This document shows, one piece after another, positions 19,411 through 27,806 of a DNA stretch of 64,000 bases; position 1 is the stretch's first letter, and each line of letters opens with the position of its first letter. Source of the stretch: Salinimicrobium sp963709775 (GTDB lineage Bacteria; Bacteroidota; Bacteroidia; Flavobacteriales; Flavobacteriaceae); assembly GCA_963709775.1 (NCBI GenBank), contig CAVPXS010000009.1:1-64000 (forward strand). The letters run 5' to 3'. A model generated the notes under the pieces. That model saw nothing but the letters and a program-made list of their open reading frames with translations. It searched no databases and was not told the origin of the DNA. A program made the translations under genes and the position numbers.

Positions 19411-20445
19411 TTAATTTCCTCTTAAAGAAGCTTCTTTTTCCGGAAACTGAGTAGATTCATAGTGCACTACTTCTGTATCAATTAAAATTCTTTCTTTGGG
19501 ACCAGTGTTTTTCCTATTGATCCTACTAATAAGAACTTCCATTGCCTTTGACCCTATTTTATCGGGAGACTGATCAACATAACTAACCGATGGAGTAAGG
19601 TACTTAGCTAATCCTCCTCGTATAAATCCGATTATTTTAAGATCTTCAGGAATTCTTAACCCATTTTCATAAGCCAGCCTGTAGGTAAGCATTGTACTGT
19701 CAAAATCACTACACAAGACAGCTTCGACCTTATCCTCCAATAGCATAATTAAGATCTTTTCCTTAAGACTTTCCATTTTGGCTGAATTAGCTATAAAGAA
19801 CGTATGATCTTCACCCAAAGCCTGCCGGTACCCTTCAATTCGTGCCTTACCTACTCCCATATGATGAATGGAAGTAGCCAGACCGATCTTTTTCACCCCT
19901 TTATTCTGAAGATCCCGGGTAGCATCGTAAAAAATCTTCCTGTCATCAATTCCTACTTTGTCCACCGGCATATCGAAATCAATACGATCATAAAGCACCA
20001 CCGGGATATCATATTGTATAATATTCATAATATGATCAAAATCTTTCTTCCTCTGGGTTTCTTCAGCAATTGCTATAAGAACTCCATCCACAAAGCCTGC
20101 AGTAAGCATTTCGGCTATTTGTTTTTCCCGTTCATGGGATTCATTGGAGATATAGGTTATAACCTGCAAACCTTCACGTTGTGCACTGTCCTCCATCCCG
20201 GAGAGAACTTTCGCGAAAAATGAATTGGCGATATTAGGTATAATAACTCCTATAGTTCCACTTTTACTGCTTTTCAAATTAACGGCGGTAGGATTAGGCC
20301 GGTACTTGTGCAGAGCTGCCAGCTCTTTTACCCTTTCAATTGTTTTTGGACTAATTTCGGGGCTGTCATTTAATGCTTTTGAGACTGTAGACACAGATAC
20401 ATTCAGCAATTTAGCCAGTTCCTTCAGGGTAATTCTGGTTTTCAT
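19411..20445 (-). CDS. LacI-family transcriptional regulator
   Basis: The N-terminal HTH 'TLKELAKLLNVSVSTVSKAL' with hinge 'YRPNPTAVNLKSSKSGTIGV' is followed by a periplasmic-binding-protein-like sensor domain ('IPNIANSFFAKVLSGMEDSA', 'GFVDGVLIAIAEET', 'VDQSPDKIGSKAMEVLISRI'). About 344 residues from the chosen start 'MKTRITLKELAKLL', preferred over a start nine codons upstream. In Bacteroidota this subgroup usually controls sugar uptake or metabolism. It lies just upstream of tviC in the same direction and could regulate that end of the polysaccharide locus; the ligand is unknown. Confidence 0.93.
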   Translation of the reverse strand: MKTRITLKELAKLLNVSVSTVSKALNDSPEISPKTIERVKELAALHKYRPNPTAVNLKSSKSGTIGVIIPNIANSFFAKVLSGMEDSAQREGLQVITYISNESHEREKQIAEMLTAGFVDGVLIAIAEETQRKKDFDHIMNIIQYDIPVVLYDRIDFDMPVDKVGIDDRKIFYDATRDLQNKGVKKIGLATSIHHMGVGKARIEGYRQALGEDHTFFIANSAKMESLKEKILIMLLEDKVEAVLCSDFDSTMLTYRLAYENGLRIPEDLKIIGFIRGGLAKYLTPSVSYVDQSPDKIGSKAMEVLISRINRKNTGPKERILIDTEVVHYESTQFPEKEASLRGN

Positions 20446-20557
20446 TTTTAAAAGAATATAGGGATTAATCACAAATGTAATAAAGCCGCGTTAATTGAGG
20501 TATTTTTAGCCTGAAACTTCCGGCAAAATTTATATTTTAATTTAAAATGAGTTAGAA

Positions 20558-20701
20558 ATGAAATTTTTCACCAGCTACTGGTTTTACATAATTGCTGCCC
20601 TTATTACCATCTTTGGACTCCTTACGGGGTGGTACTTTTTCTTCCTTTTAGTCCTACCCTTTGGCTTTTTTAATTTTGGCAAAAAAGACAACGAGAAATA
20701 G
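20558..20701 (+). CDS. Small membrane protein, 47 residues
   Basis: Short frame 'MKFFTSYWFYIIAALITIFG' continuing 'LLTGWYFFFLLVLPFGFFNF' and ending 'GKKDNEK'. Two hydrophobic helices are joined by a short glycine turn and end in a charged tail, the usual look of small flavobacterial membrane proteins. It is divergent from the LacI-family gene and precedes a small conserved gene and dps on the same strand. The function is unknown. Confidence 0.6.
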   Translation: MKFFTSYWFYIIAALITIFGLLTGWYFFFLLVLPFGFFNFGKKDNEK

Positions 20702-20788
20702 CTGCGTTAAATAATTATTAAACCAGCCCTTCCATTTGCAAAGATGAAACCTTGAACGTAATTTAATCCTGAACCAAAAAAGGTAATA

Positions 20789-21112
20789 ATGAAACAAAAA
20801 GGAACTCTGTCTCAAACCCTGAATATGTTGAGGACTGAAGAAGGATACGAAGAAGATTTTAACCTTCTTGATGAGAAAATAAAATCCAGTGAAGAAAGGG
20901 ATAAATTTTTCAACCAAAAATTTGTGGTAGATGAAGTGTATAGATTCGAAGGGGCGTCCAATCCGGGAGATGAAGCTACCATTTATGCAATAACCACTTC
21001 TTCGGGAAGAAAAGGTGTTCTCGTGGATGGCTTTAATTACACTTCAGGTCAGATTTCAGAAGAACTATTGAAAAAACTGGATCTTAAGAGCAATCGCCCT
21101 ACTTCAGAATAA
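20789..21112 (+). CDS. Small conserved Bacteroidota protein (often mis-named phosphoribosylpyrophosphate synthetase)
   Basis: 107 residues starting 'MKQKGTLSQTLNMLRTEEGY' with 'EEDFNLLDEKI', 'FVVDEVYRFEGASNPGDEAT' and 'YAITTSSGRKGVLVDGF'. The pattern matches a widespread family of about 100 residues in Bacteroidota whose database name (PRPP synthetase) is not supported by any catalytic motif. No signal peptide or membrane segment is seen. It lies 66 nt before dps, which has its own promoter. The function is unknown; the dps neighbour hints at a stress setting. Confidence 0.85.
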   Translation: MKQKGTLSQTLNMLRTEEGYEEDFNLLDEKIKSSEERDKFFNQKFVVDEVYRFEGASNPGDEATIYAITTSSGRKGVLVDGFNYTSGQISEELLKKLDLKSNRPTSE

Positions 21113-21114
21113 AC

Positions 21115-21145
21115 TTGGATTTACCCTATACTTATTGTATATTTG
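21115..21145 (+). promoter_or_regulatory. dps promoter (Bacteroidota type)
   Basis: TTG at 21115-21117, 20 nt, then TATATTTG at 21138-21145, an exact match to the TTG/TAnnTTTG consensus of the Bacteroidota housekeeping sigma factor. It lies 32 nt before the dps ATG. Confidence 0.8.
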
Positions 21146-21177
21146 AATACTAATCACAAAAACCATAAATAAAAACT

Positions 21178-21669
21178 ATGAGCTATTTAGGTCTAGACGC
21201 AAAAAAGACGTCAAATACAGTTCAGGAACTCAATGTTCTGTTAGCCGATTATCATTTATATTACCAAAAACTCCGTAATTATCACTGGAACGTCATAGGA
21301 AAGAACTTCTTTGACCTTCATGAAAAATTCGAAGAGCTTTATGATGACGCAAAAATAAAGGTCGATGAGATCGCTGAGCGTATACTTACGCTAAGATATC
21401 AACCTACCAGTAATTTAAGTGAGTACCTGGAAAAATCTAACCTGAAAGAATCCAAATCTGATCTTTCTGACTCTCAAATGATCAAAAATCTTTTAGATGA
21501 TCATGGGACTCTTCTAAAGCAAATGCGTAAAGTAGTGGAAGTAGCCGATAAAGGAGGAGATGAAGGTACGATTGATCTCATTGGAGCCTATATTAGAGAA
21601 CTGGAAAAAACCAGCTGGATGTTGGATGCATGGAAAATGAAAACTTCCGAACAACATAAGCCGGTATAA
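21178..21669 (+). CDS. dps: Dps-family ferritin-like DNA protection protein
   Basis: 163-residue mini-ferritin that binds and oxidises iron with peroxide, protecting DNA in starvation or oxidative stress. 'LADYHLYYQKLRNYHWNVIG' contains the first ferroxidase histidine (H36); H48 of 'FFDLHEKFEELYDDAK' and the acidic residues of 'KVDEIAERILTL' complete the inter-subunit site. The length is standard for a dodecamer. The gene has its own consensus promoter and is followed after 5 nt by an mscS gene, so both are probably cotranscribed. Confidence 0.95.
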   Translation: MSYLGLDAKKTSNTVQELNVLLADYHLYYQKLRNYHWNVIGKNFFDLHEKFEELYDDAKIKVDEIAERILTLRYQPTSNLSEYLEKSNLKESKSDLSDSQMIKNLLDDHGTLLKQMRKVVEVADKGGDEGTIDLIGAYIRELEKTSWMLDAWKMKTSEQHKPV

Positions 21670-21674
21670 TATAG

Positions 21675-22571
21675 ATGGCGAAAAAATTTGATATTCAGGA
21701 TTCCGTTGAAGGAATCTGGGAGAAATTAGGCGAATGGCTGGATTCAATAATCCTGGGTTTGCCTAATTTCATTTTAGCGGTTTTAGTATTTATCCTTTTT
21801 GTCTTTGCAGCAAAGTATCTTGGAAAATTGCTGGACAGGCTCCTGCGGTTCAAGGTAAGACAGGCTTCAATTCGCGAAATAACCATCAAGATCATGAAGG
21901 TGGTGGTTATTGCAATTGGTTTTTTTGTTGCACTTGGGCTGCTAAATTTAAATACGATTCTTACTTCTGTTCTGGCAGGTGCCGGGGTGGTCGGTTTGGC
22001 CGTAGGTCTCGCCCTGCAGGGAACTTTAAACAATACCTTCTCGGGTATTCTTTTAAGTTTCCTTCCTGAACTTCAAATTGGAGACTGGATTGAGAATAAT
22101 GGTTACGCCGGGAGAGTTGTGGAAATAAACCTTAGGAGCATTGTGATAAGGGAAGCAGATAATAATTATGTAGTCATTCCGAATTCACAGGTTATCGATG
22201 CGCCATTTAAAAACTTTTCCCGCACTTCAAGATCCCGTATAATGGTGAATTGCGGTGTGGCTTACAATTCCGATCTTGAACTCGTAAAGACTATTACCAT
22301 TAATACCCTTTCTGAACTTTACCCTCAAAAAAAGGGCGAGGAAGTAGAATTTATGTATAATGAATTTGGTGACAGTTCCATTAATTTTGTTGTAAGATTC
22401 TGGAGTAATGTCACTTCAAATCGAGATATACTTTTAGCAAAAAGCGCTGCTATTATCGCTATAAAGAAGGTATACGATCAACACGATATCAATATTCCAT
22501 TCCCAATACGAACTTTGGAATTCAATAACAGGTTAGATATTCAGAAACCTTCTTCTGAAGGAGAATCTTAG
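21675..22571 (+). CDS. MscS-family small-conductance mechanosensitive channel
   Basis: 298 residues with three N-terminal transmembrane helices ('LPNFILAVLVFILFVFAAKY' and 'IMKVVVIAIGFFVALGLLNL' among them). The pore helix 'GAGVVGLAVGLALQGTLNNT' with its Gly/Ala packing and the beta domain 'GDWIENNGYAGRVVEINLRS' with 'NNYVVIPNSQVID' are family landmarks. It opens on membrane tension to release solutes in hypo-osmotic shock. It starts 5 nt after the dps stop, suggesting joint stress regulation. Confidence 0.93.
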   Translation: MAKKFDIQDSVEGIWEKLGEWLDSIILGLPNFILAVLVFILFVFAAKYLGKLLDRLLRFKVRQASIREITIKIMKVVVIAIGFFVALGLLNLNTILTSVLAGAGVVGLAVGLALQGTLNNTFSGILLSFLPELQIGDWIENNGYAGRVVEINLRSIVIREADNNYVVIPNSQVIDAPFKNFSRTSRSRIMVNCGVAYNSDLELVKTITINTLSELYPQKKGEEVEFMYNEFGDSSINFVVRFWSNVTSNRDILLAKSAAIIAIKKVYDQHDINIPFPIRTLEFNNRLDIQKPSSEGES

Positions 22572-22594
22572 CCCGAAACTCCCATAAAAGCAAA

Positions 22595-22628
22595 AAGCGG
22601 ATTATTCTTTATTAGATATAATCCGCTT
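22595..22628 (+). terminator. Hairpin after mscS
   Basis: Stem 'aagcggattat' / 'ataatccgctt' with a 12-nt loop, 24 nt past the mscS stop, followed by an A-rich stretch and then 'ggctttttt'. Probably ends the dps-mscS transcript. Confidence 0.65.
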
Positions 22629-22758
22629 AAAAAAGGCTTTTTTGAATGGCTCTAAAAATCGCAAAGAGCAGTTTCGCTATATAGTTTTAAACCACAACTT
22701 CGAACCTCTTCTGGAAACAAAATATTAGAAAGTTATAGGCTTCAAAAAAGGTAATTAG

Positions 22759-22809
22759 GAGGATGACCTTATCCTTCTATACCACATATAGAAGATTAAA
22801 ATCATCCTC
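22759..22809 (-). terminator. Nested hairpin after the phosphatase/barrel gene
   Basis: Outer stem 'gaggatga' / 'tcatcctc' encloses an inner stem 'cttctata' / 'tatagaag'. It lies 29 nt past the stop of the leftward 1240-codon gene and is a plausible terminator for it. Confidence 0.5.
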
Positions 22810-22837
22810 TTATTTTCTCCCGGCGGGTTAAATAAAC

Positions 22838-25800
22838 TTAGAAGGTCATACCCACACTAAAACTAAAACGTAATTTTTCACCTCCCGAAAACAAATTCAC
22901 TTTAGCAGAAAGTGCATCTGCTCCGGTTATCCAGAATCCGCCGCCATAGCTGTCGTGCCAAAGATCACTATTCTCCCCGTCCAGCCAAACCCGGCCGAGA
23001 TCATATCCGGCAAATACTCCAATTTGGAGAGGAATAAAAGAAGTTTTAAACTCGTCAAAACTATATCTTAGATCATTACCCCAAACAAAAGCGCTTTCTC
23101 CTGTAAAACGTTCTTCTCTAAATCCTCTTAAACTCTCGGCCCCACCTATAGTAGCGGCCTGGTAGAATTCAAAATCATCTCCAAAAAGAACTTCAGCATT
23201 TACGCGGGTATTTATAACCCACTTATTATTTTGACTTATAGCTTTATAGAATCCCAGATATGGTGCTATAAAAGCGTAAATATTCTCTGTCTCTCCGGTA
23301 TTCATTTTCCCACCACCAACAAATTCGAACTTCATTCCGTTGGATGGGTTAAGCACATCATCGTAACTTTCATAGCGAAAAACACCTTCAATACCTGCAA
23401 AATATTGACGTTCGAAAAAATTGGTGTCCTTCATATATTCCGAAGAGAGAAAACGATCCATGGTCTCTTCTATCTGCACACCTTCAAAAGTTGCTGCTAA
23501 TTTATAATAACGTCCAAAGGGTGAATCTTTCACCACTCCCGCTTCTCCACCAATTCTACTAATACGTACCCGATTGTAATCCTTTCCAAGTTCTTCTTCA
23601 AAGTTTTCAGTTTCATTTCCCATTCCGAAGAAATTACGGGTATAACTGGGGTTCGTAAAATGCCCTCCAACAAGAAAATTATAGTTTCCAAAAACATTGG
23701 CAAATTCTCCCTGGTAACGCAAATCAAAACTTTGAGTGGCAAAATAATAGCCCGCCTTGAATCTGTGTTGGGCTGTAAATGGATTTCTACGGAAACCATA
23801 TTTTGTAAAGGAAGTACTCAAACCAACCTGGAATCCATCATCGGGATTGTAACCAACCACCGGAAGTATCGCACTTGTAGAAAATATTTTTCGATCCTTA
23901 TCAAACACATTTACCTCGTAATTATCTGTAAAAGTAATATCTGCGCCATTGTTGATCTCCACAGTATTAGGCAAAGATTCGTAATCATAAACCTTCACGT
24001 TTTTGCCATTTTTGATCCTGTAAATATCATTATTTTGTCCTCCAATAATCCTCACAAGAATGGGAGAGGAAGCTTCTCCATAAACCTCGAATATATCATC
24101 GTCGTCAAGGCCATAGATCCACAATTCTTCGGTCACTTTAGAATCATATACCCTGTTGCTCACTACATCTGCCTTCTCCCCATCTTTAATCCTGTAAATT
24201 GACACACGGGTTTTACCTTCCGGAAGACGTTCAATCTCAATATGATCATCTTTATCTGTGGCAGAAATGATGGCAAACTCAGCAAAATAATTGTAGTATC
24301 TCCTGGTAATGTCCACCAGATTATCTCTTCTTGCTTTGAGATTTTTAATGATGCGTTGTGTGGATTCTCCCCGGGTTTCCTTCGGAAGCTTTTCAAAGGC
24401 TTCTTCAATTACTTCATCTGTAACATGCTCCTGAAGGAACTCTGCCTGCCTTAGCCATTCGTCTTTACTCGAATTCTGGATTAAGCTTCTATCCAGACCA
24501 ACAGCGGCCGAGTTAAACCACTCAATATCAGCAATGTTTTCATCATAAACAGCAAATTGATTGGCAAATCCTGTTAATCCTCTTAAGGTATTCAAAAAGG
24601 CACCATCAAAATTAGAAAAGACCTGATCCCTGTCTCTGGGTATGGGTTTAAAAAGGTGATTTCCTTCCTCATCTTCAATTTCAGCCCATCTCCATTGATC
24701 TTCATGTCGATCCCAATCCCCCACAAGCATATCAAATATTCTTGCTCTTATATAGGTAGATTCGTCAAGAGTGTATTTCTCATCCCTTCGCAGACGTTCA
24801 AAAACTCCCGCCGTACTTTCAATATCGTGATTTGGCCTACCAAAGGATTCATAACCTGTCCAGGCTCCTTCGGGTCGCTCAACTATCATATATAATTCAT
24901 CCCCATACTCACTGTTGAAATCTCCAAGAGCTTTCTGTTTGGGAACATAAAACAACTGCGGATTCGTATGGTTAATTCCTGCTGCCTGTGATAATGTTGG
25001 CATTGCCAGGAAAGCATAAGGATGCGCAGAGGTGTAAAAATCTTTAATTACATCTTCGGCAAGGGTATTTTCAAATTTAGTCTCTACAGGAGTGTCTTTA
25101 TAGGCAACCGTTTGAAGGAATTGCACAGCACTTTTTTCAAGTGCCCGCATGTTATAATCTCTTCCCTGCTTATCCTTTAATCTTAGAGATCGTGTTTGGT
25201 GACCACCGCCTGCTCTTTCTACAGTAAGTCCGCCGTACAAGGTATCCAGAACGGCAACGGGAACCTCCACTCCGGTCCCGTACAAATCCCTGTACCTGTC
25301 TCCCCATATACTTTCATAGGCCTGAGATACATTAGTATCCCTGGGTTCATAAACCGACTCCACGACAGTGCGGGGAAAAGAAGTAGACAAAGTATCAATA
25401 TTAAAGGGTTCCGGTGCGGCGATAACTTCCTTTTGATATAAAAGTTTAGGTCGCTTATCTACGCTCCCATAGAAACTAACCCAGGAGGACCCATCTTCAA
25501 ATATATCCAGGGCAGCAAATCCCTGGCCCGAATAAGCAAACAATCCGTCGTTCCCTAATCCTACATAAGATGCCTTGGAAGCCGAGCCTGACACTACTTG
25601 TTTGATTTTATCGTGTTCAATATACTGTATAGAATGATCGTGCCCCGAAACAAAAACTACATTTCCCCAACGGGAAGCAATAGTTTCAATTCGTTTTCTC
25701 ATTCCTTTATACCTTTCATTTTGGAGGTCTGTACTGGTGACTCCTCCTGTAGTTCTTATAAAATTCGCCAGAGTTCCAAGTATGGGTAATGGGAGTTTAC

Positions 25801-26560
25801 GTTGGGTAGGAAAAAGGTGATCTGTTAAACTGAAGTTTCCTCCATGAAGCCCGTTAGTATAGAGGGGATGATGAATAACAAATACAACAGTTTTTGTCTG
25901 GTTCTTCTTTAATTCGCTGTCTATCTCCTGGAAAAAGGCTTCCCGGGTTTTGATTTCGGCACAGTCGTCGTTTATTTTTGGATGCTTATCCCAATCTTCC
26001 AAAAACCATTGAGATTCAGCAACAACAACCTGAATATTTTCGCTTACTTCAAATGAAGCTAACCCGCAGCCGGGTTCAGGATAAAAAACATCCTCCCTAT
26101 TCAGTTTTTCTCTTAAGTAGTCTACCTGTCTTTTAAGGCCGGTCAATCCCTGGTTATACCAATCATGGTTTCCGGGAACAAAAAAGAGGTTGCCGTCATA
26201 ATTTTCCACGGCATCTATTTGAGCATCCAGGCGGTACTCCATAAGCTCCCTATCGGGGTGATCTTTTGCAACAAGACCTGCAGGGTATACATTATCTCCA
26301 ATAAAAATGGTATAATTTCCAACCTGCTTAACCGAGTCAATATAGGTTTTAAATGCGAGTAAAGCTTCCGAAGAACCTCCCGGAGGGGAATAACCTCCGT
26401 CTCCCAAAAGATAAAATGATTTCTCAACTACTTTATCCTCAGGATATCCAAAATCTTCTGTAGGTTCATCCTCGGCGTAATATAGCTGATTTAAATGTGG
26501 AGAACAGGCGGTAATAGCAATAAACAGTACCAGTGTTAGAAATTTGTTATTTTTTCTCAT
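22838..26560 (-). CDS. Outer-membrane lipoprotein: calcineurin-like phosphatase + DRH motif domain + beta-barrel
   Basis: 1240 residues. The lipoprotein signal 'LVLFIAITACS' has its cysteine at position 19. Residues 45-350 are a metallophosphoesterase of purple-acid-phosphatase type: 'LLGDGGYSPPGG', 'FIGDNVYPAGL', 'FVPGNHDWYNQGL', 'FVIHHPLYTNGLHGG' and 'VFVSGHDHSIQYIE'. A middle region holds 'MLVGDWDRHEDQWRWAEI' and 'KPIPRDRDQVFSNFDGAFL', which recalls the xDRHxxN...DxG pattern of HipA/FAM20-like kinases. The last 350 residues are a BamA-like barrel ('IGGAESLRGFREERFTGESA', 'FSFSVGMTF' with C-terminal Phe). It is probably anchored in the outer membrane with the phosphatase outside or in the periplasm. 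The substrate is unknown. Confidence 0.88.
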   Translation of the reverse strand: MRKNNKFLTLVLFIAITACSPHLNQLYYAEDEPTEDFGYPEDKVVEKSFYLLGDGGYSPPGGSSEALLAFKTYIDSVKQVGNYTIFIGDNVYPAGLVAKDHPDRELMEYRLDAQIDAVENYDGNLFFVPGNHDWYNQGLTGLKRQVDYLREKLNREDVFYPEPGCGLASFEVSENIQVVVAESQWFLEDWDKHPKINDDCAEIKTREAFFQEIDSELKKNQTKTVVFVIHHPLYTNGLHGGNFSLTDHLFPTQRKLPLPILGTLANFIRTTGGVTSTDLQNERYKGMRKRIETIASRWGNVVFVSGHDHSIQYIEHDKIKQVVSGSASKASYVGLGNDGLFAYSGQGFAALDIFEDGSSWVSFYGSVDKRPKLLYQKEVIAAPEPFNIDTLSTSFPRTVVESVYEPRDTNVSQAYESIWGDRYRDLYGTGVEVPVAVLDTLYGGLTVERAGGGHQTRSLRLKDKQGRDYNMRALEKSAVQFLQTVAYKDTPVETKFENTLAEDVIKDFYTSAHPYAFLAMPTLSQAAGINHTNPQLFYVPKQKALGDFNSEYGDELYMIVERPEGAWTGYESFGRPNHDIESTAGVFERLRRDEKYTLDESTYIRARIFDMLVGDWDRHEDQWRWAEIEDEEGNHLFKPIPRDRDQVFSNFDGAFLNTLRGLTGFANQFAVYDENIADIEWFNSAAVGLDRSLIQNSSKDEWLRQAEFLQEHVTDEVIEEAFEKLPKETRGESTQRIIKNLKARRDNLVDITRRYYNYFAEFAIISATDKDDHIEIERLPEGKTRVSIYRIKDGEKADVVSNRVYDSKVTEELWIYGLDDDDIFEVYGEASSPILVRIIGGQNNDIYRIKNGKNVKVYDYESLPNTVEINNGADITFTDNYEVNVFDKDRKIFSTSAILPVVGYNPDDGFQVGLSTSFTKYGFRRNPFTAQHRFKAGYYFATQSFDLRYQGEFANVFGNYNFLVGGHFTNPSYTRNFFGMGNETENFEEELGKDYNRVRISRIGGEAGVVKDSPFGRYYKLAATFEGVQIEETMDRFLSSEYMKDTNFFERQYFAGIEGVFRYESYDDVLNPSNGMKFEFVGGGKMNTGETENIYAFIAPYLGFYKAISQNNKWVINTRVNAEVLFGDDFEFYQAATIGGAESLRGFREERFTGESAFVWGNDLRYSFDEFKTSFIPLQIGVFAGYDLGRVWLDGENSDLWHDSYGGGFWITGADALSAKVNLFSGGEKLRFSFSVGMTF

Positions 26561-26615
26561 ACAAAACTATTGGGGGGATTTTTTTGTAATTTGGTGCAAA
26601 TCTAACCACAACTGA

Positions 26616-27806
26616 ATGACAACTCTCACCGATAAAGCTGAAATATTTGTACAGGATCTATTCAGAAAAAAGCTACCCAATACATTCATTTATCACAATT
26701 TTAAGCACACTCAGAGGGTCGTTAAAAGTACTAAAGAATTAATCGAAAAATCTGAAATTCATGTTAAACACGAGGAGCCGCTACTCCTGGCCGCCTGGTT
26801 ACATGATACGGGTTATGTTGAAAAATATTCAGGTCACGAGGAAAAAAGTGCAGAAATAGCCAGGGAGTGGCTGGAAGAGCAGAATGCAGACAAGGCACTT
26901 ATTGAAGATGTCACAAGAATAATTATGGCTTCCAGGATGCAGGCGGAACCAAAAGAGCTTGATGAAAAAATCATCAAAGATGCCGACACGTCTCATCTCG
27001 CAAAAGATTACTTTGAAGAAACAAGCGAATTTCTTCGGCAGGAGTTAAAGCTTCAGAAGATCAAAAATTATTCACACCAGGAATGGATTGAACAAAATAT
27101 AGAACTATTTACTGAGCGGCACCAATATTACACCCAGTACGCCAGGGAGAACTGGAAAGAACAAAAAGATAAAAATCTATACGACCTACTCAATAAAGAA
27201 AGAAAGGCAAAAAAGAAATTAGCTAAAGAAGAGGCAAAAGCCCGACTTAAAGTAAAATATAAAGATAAAAGCCCAGATCGTGGAATACAGACGTTGTTTA
27301 GAGTCACGATGCGCAATCATCTTAAATTGAGTGATATTGCAGATGCCAAAGCCAACATCCTTCTGTCGGTTAATGCCATCATTATTTCCCTGGCCATTGC
27401 TAATTTCATTCCCGACCTCACATCCCCTGCCAATTCAAGTACGGTTATGATGCTCCCTATCTTTATCTTAATGATCTTTAGCGTCGCCTCGATAATAGGA
27501 GCAATAATGTCAACCCGTCCAAATGTAACTTCGGGAGAATTTACTCGGGAGCAAATTAAGAATGGAGACGTTAATGTGCTGTTCTTCGGAAATTTTCATC
27601 GTATGCCTTACGAACAGTTTGAATGGGCCATGCACGAAATACTGGAAAACCAAACCGACGTGTATGAATCTCTTATGAAAGACCTCTACATGCTGGGAGT
27701 GGTACTAAACCGAAAGTATTATCTTTTAAGGATTACCTACACTATCTTTATGGTAGGAATCATCCTCTCGGTTCTCAGTTTTATTGCCGCTTACTACCTT
27801 GCCTAA
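26616..27806 (+). CDS. HD-domain phosphohydrolase fused to PycTM (Pycsar effector-type) membrane domain
   Basis: 396 residues. Residues 10-170 form an HD domain: 'FIYHNFKHTQRVVKSTKELI', 'LLLAAWLHDTGYVEKY' (HD pair) and 'IIKDADTSHLAKDYF'. A charged linker with many Lys and Glu follows. Residues 230-396 match the PycTM/DUF5706 membrane domain: 'LKLSDIADAKANILLSVNAI' and two tight helices, then 'MPYEQFEWAMHEIL' and a final helix. PycTM is the membrane effector of Pycsar anti-phage systems triggered by cCMP or cUMP, but no pyrimidine cyclase is adjacent. It is divergent from the phosphatase gene, and its 3' end overlaps the GAF gene by 81 bp tail to tail. Confidence 0.85.
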   Translation: MTTLTDKAEIFVQDLFRKKLPNTFIYHNFKHTQRVVKSTKELIEKSEIHVKHEEPLLLAAWLHDTGYVEKYSGHEEKSAEIAREWLEEQNADKALIEDVTRIIMASRMQAEPKELDEKIIKDADTSHLAKDYFEETSEFLRQELKLQKIKNYSHQEWIEQNIELFTERHQYYTQYARENWKEQKDKNLYDLLNKERKAKKKLAKEEAKARLKVKYKDKSPDRGIQTLFRVTMRNHLKLSDIADAKANILLSVNAIIISLAIANFIPDLTSPANSSTVMMLPIFILMIFSVASIIGAIMSTRPNVTSGEFTREQIKNGDVNVLFFGNFHRMPYEQFEWAMHEILENQTDVYESLMKDLYMLGVVLNRKYYLLRITYTIFMVGIILSVLSFIAAYYLA

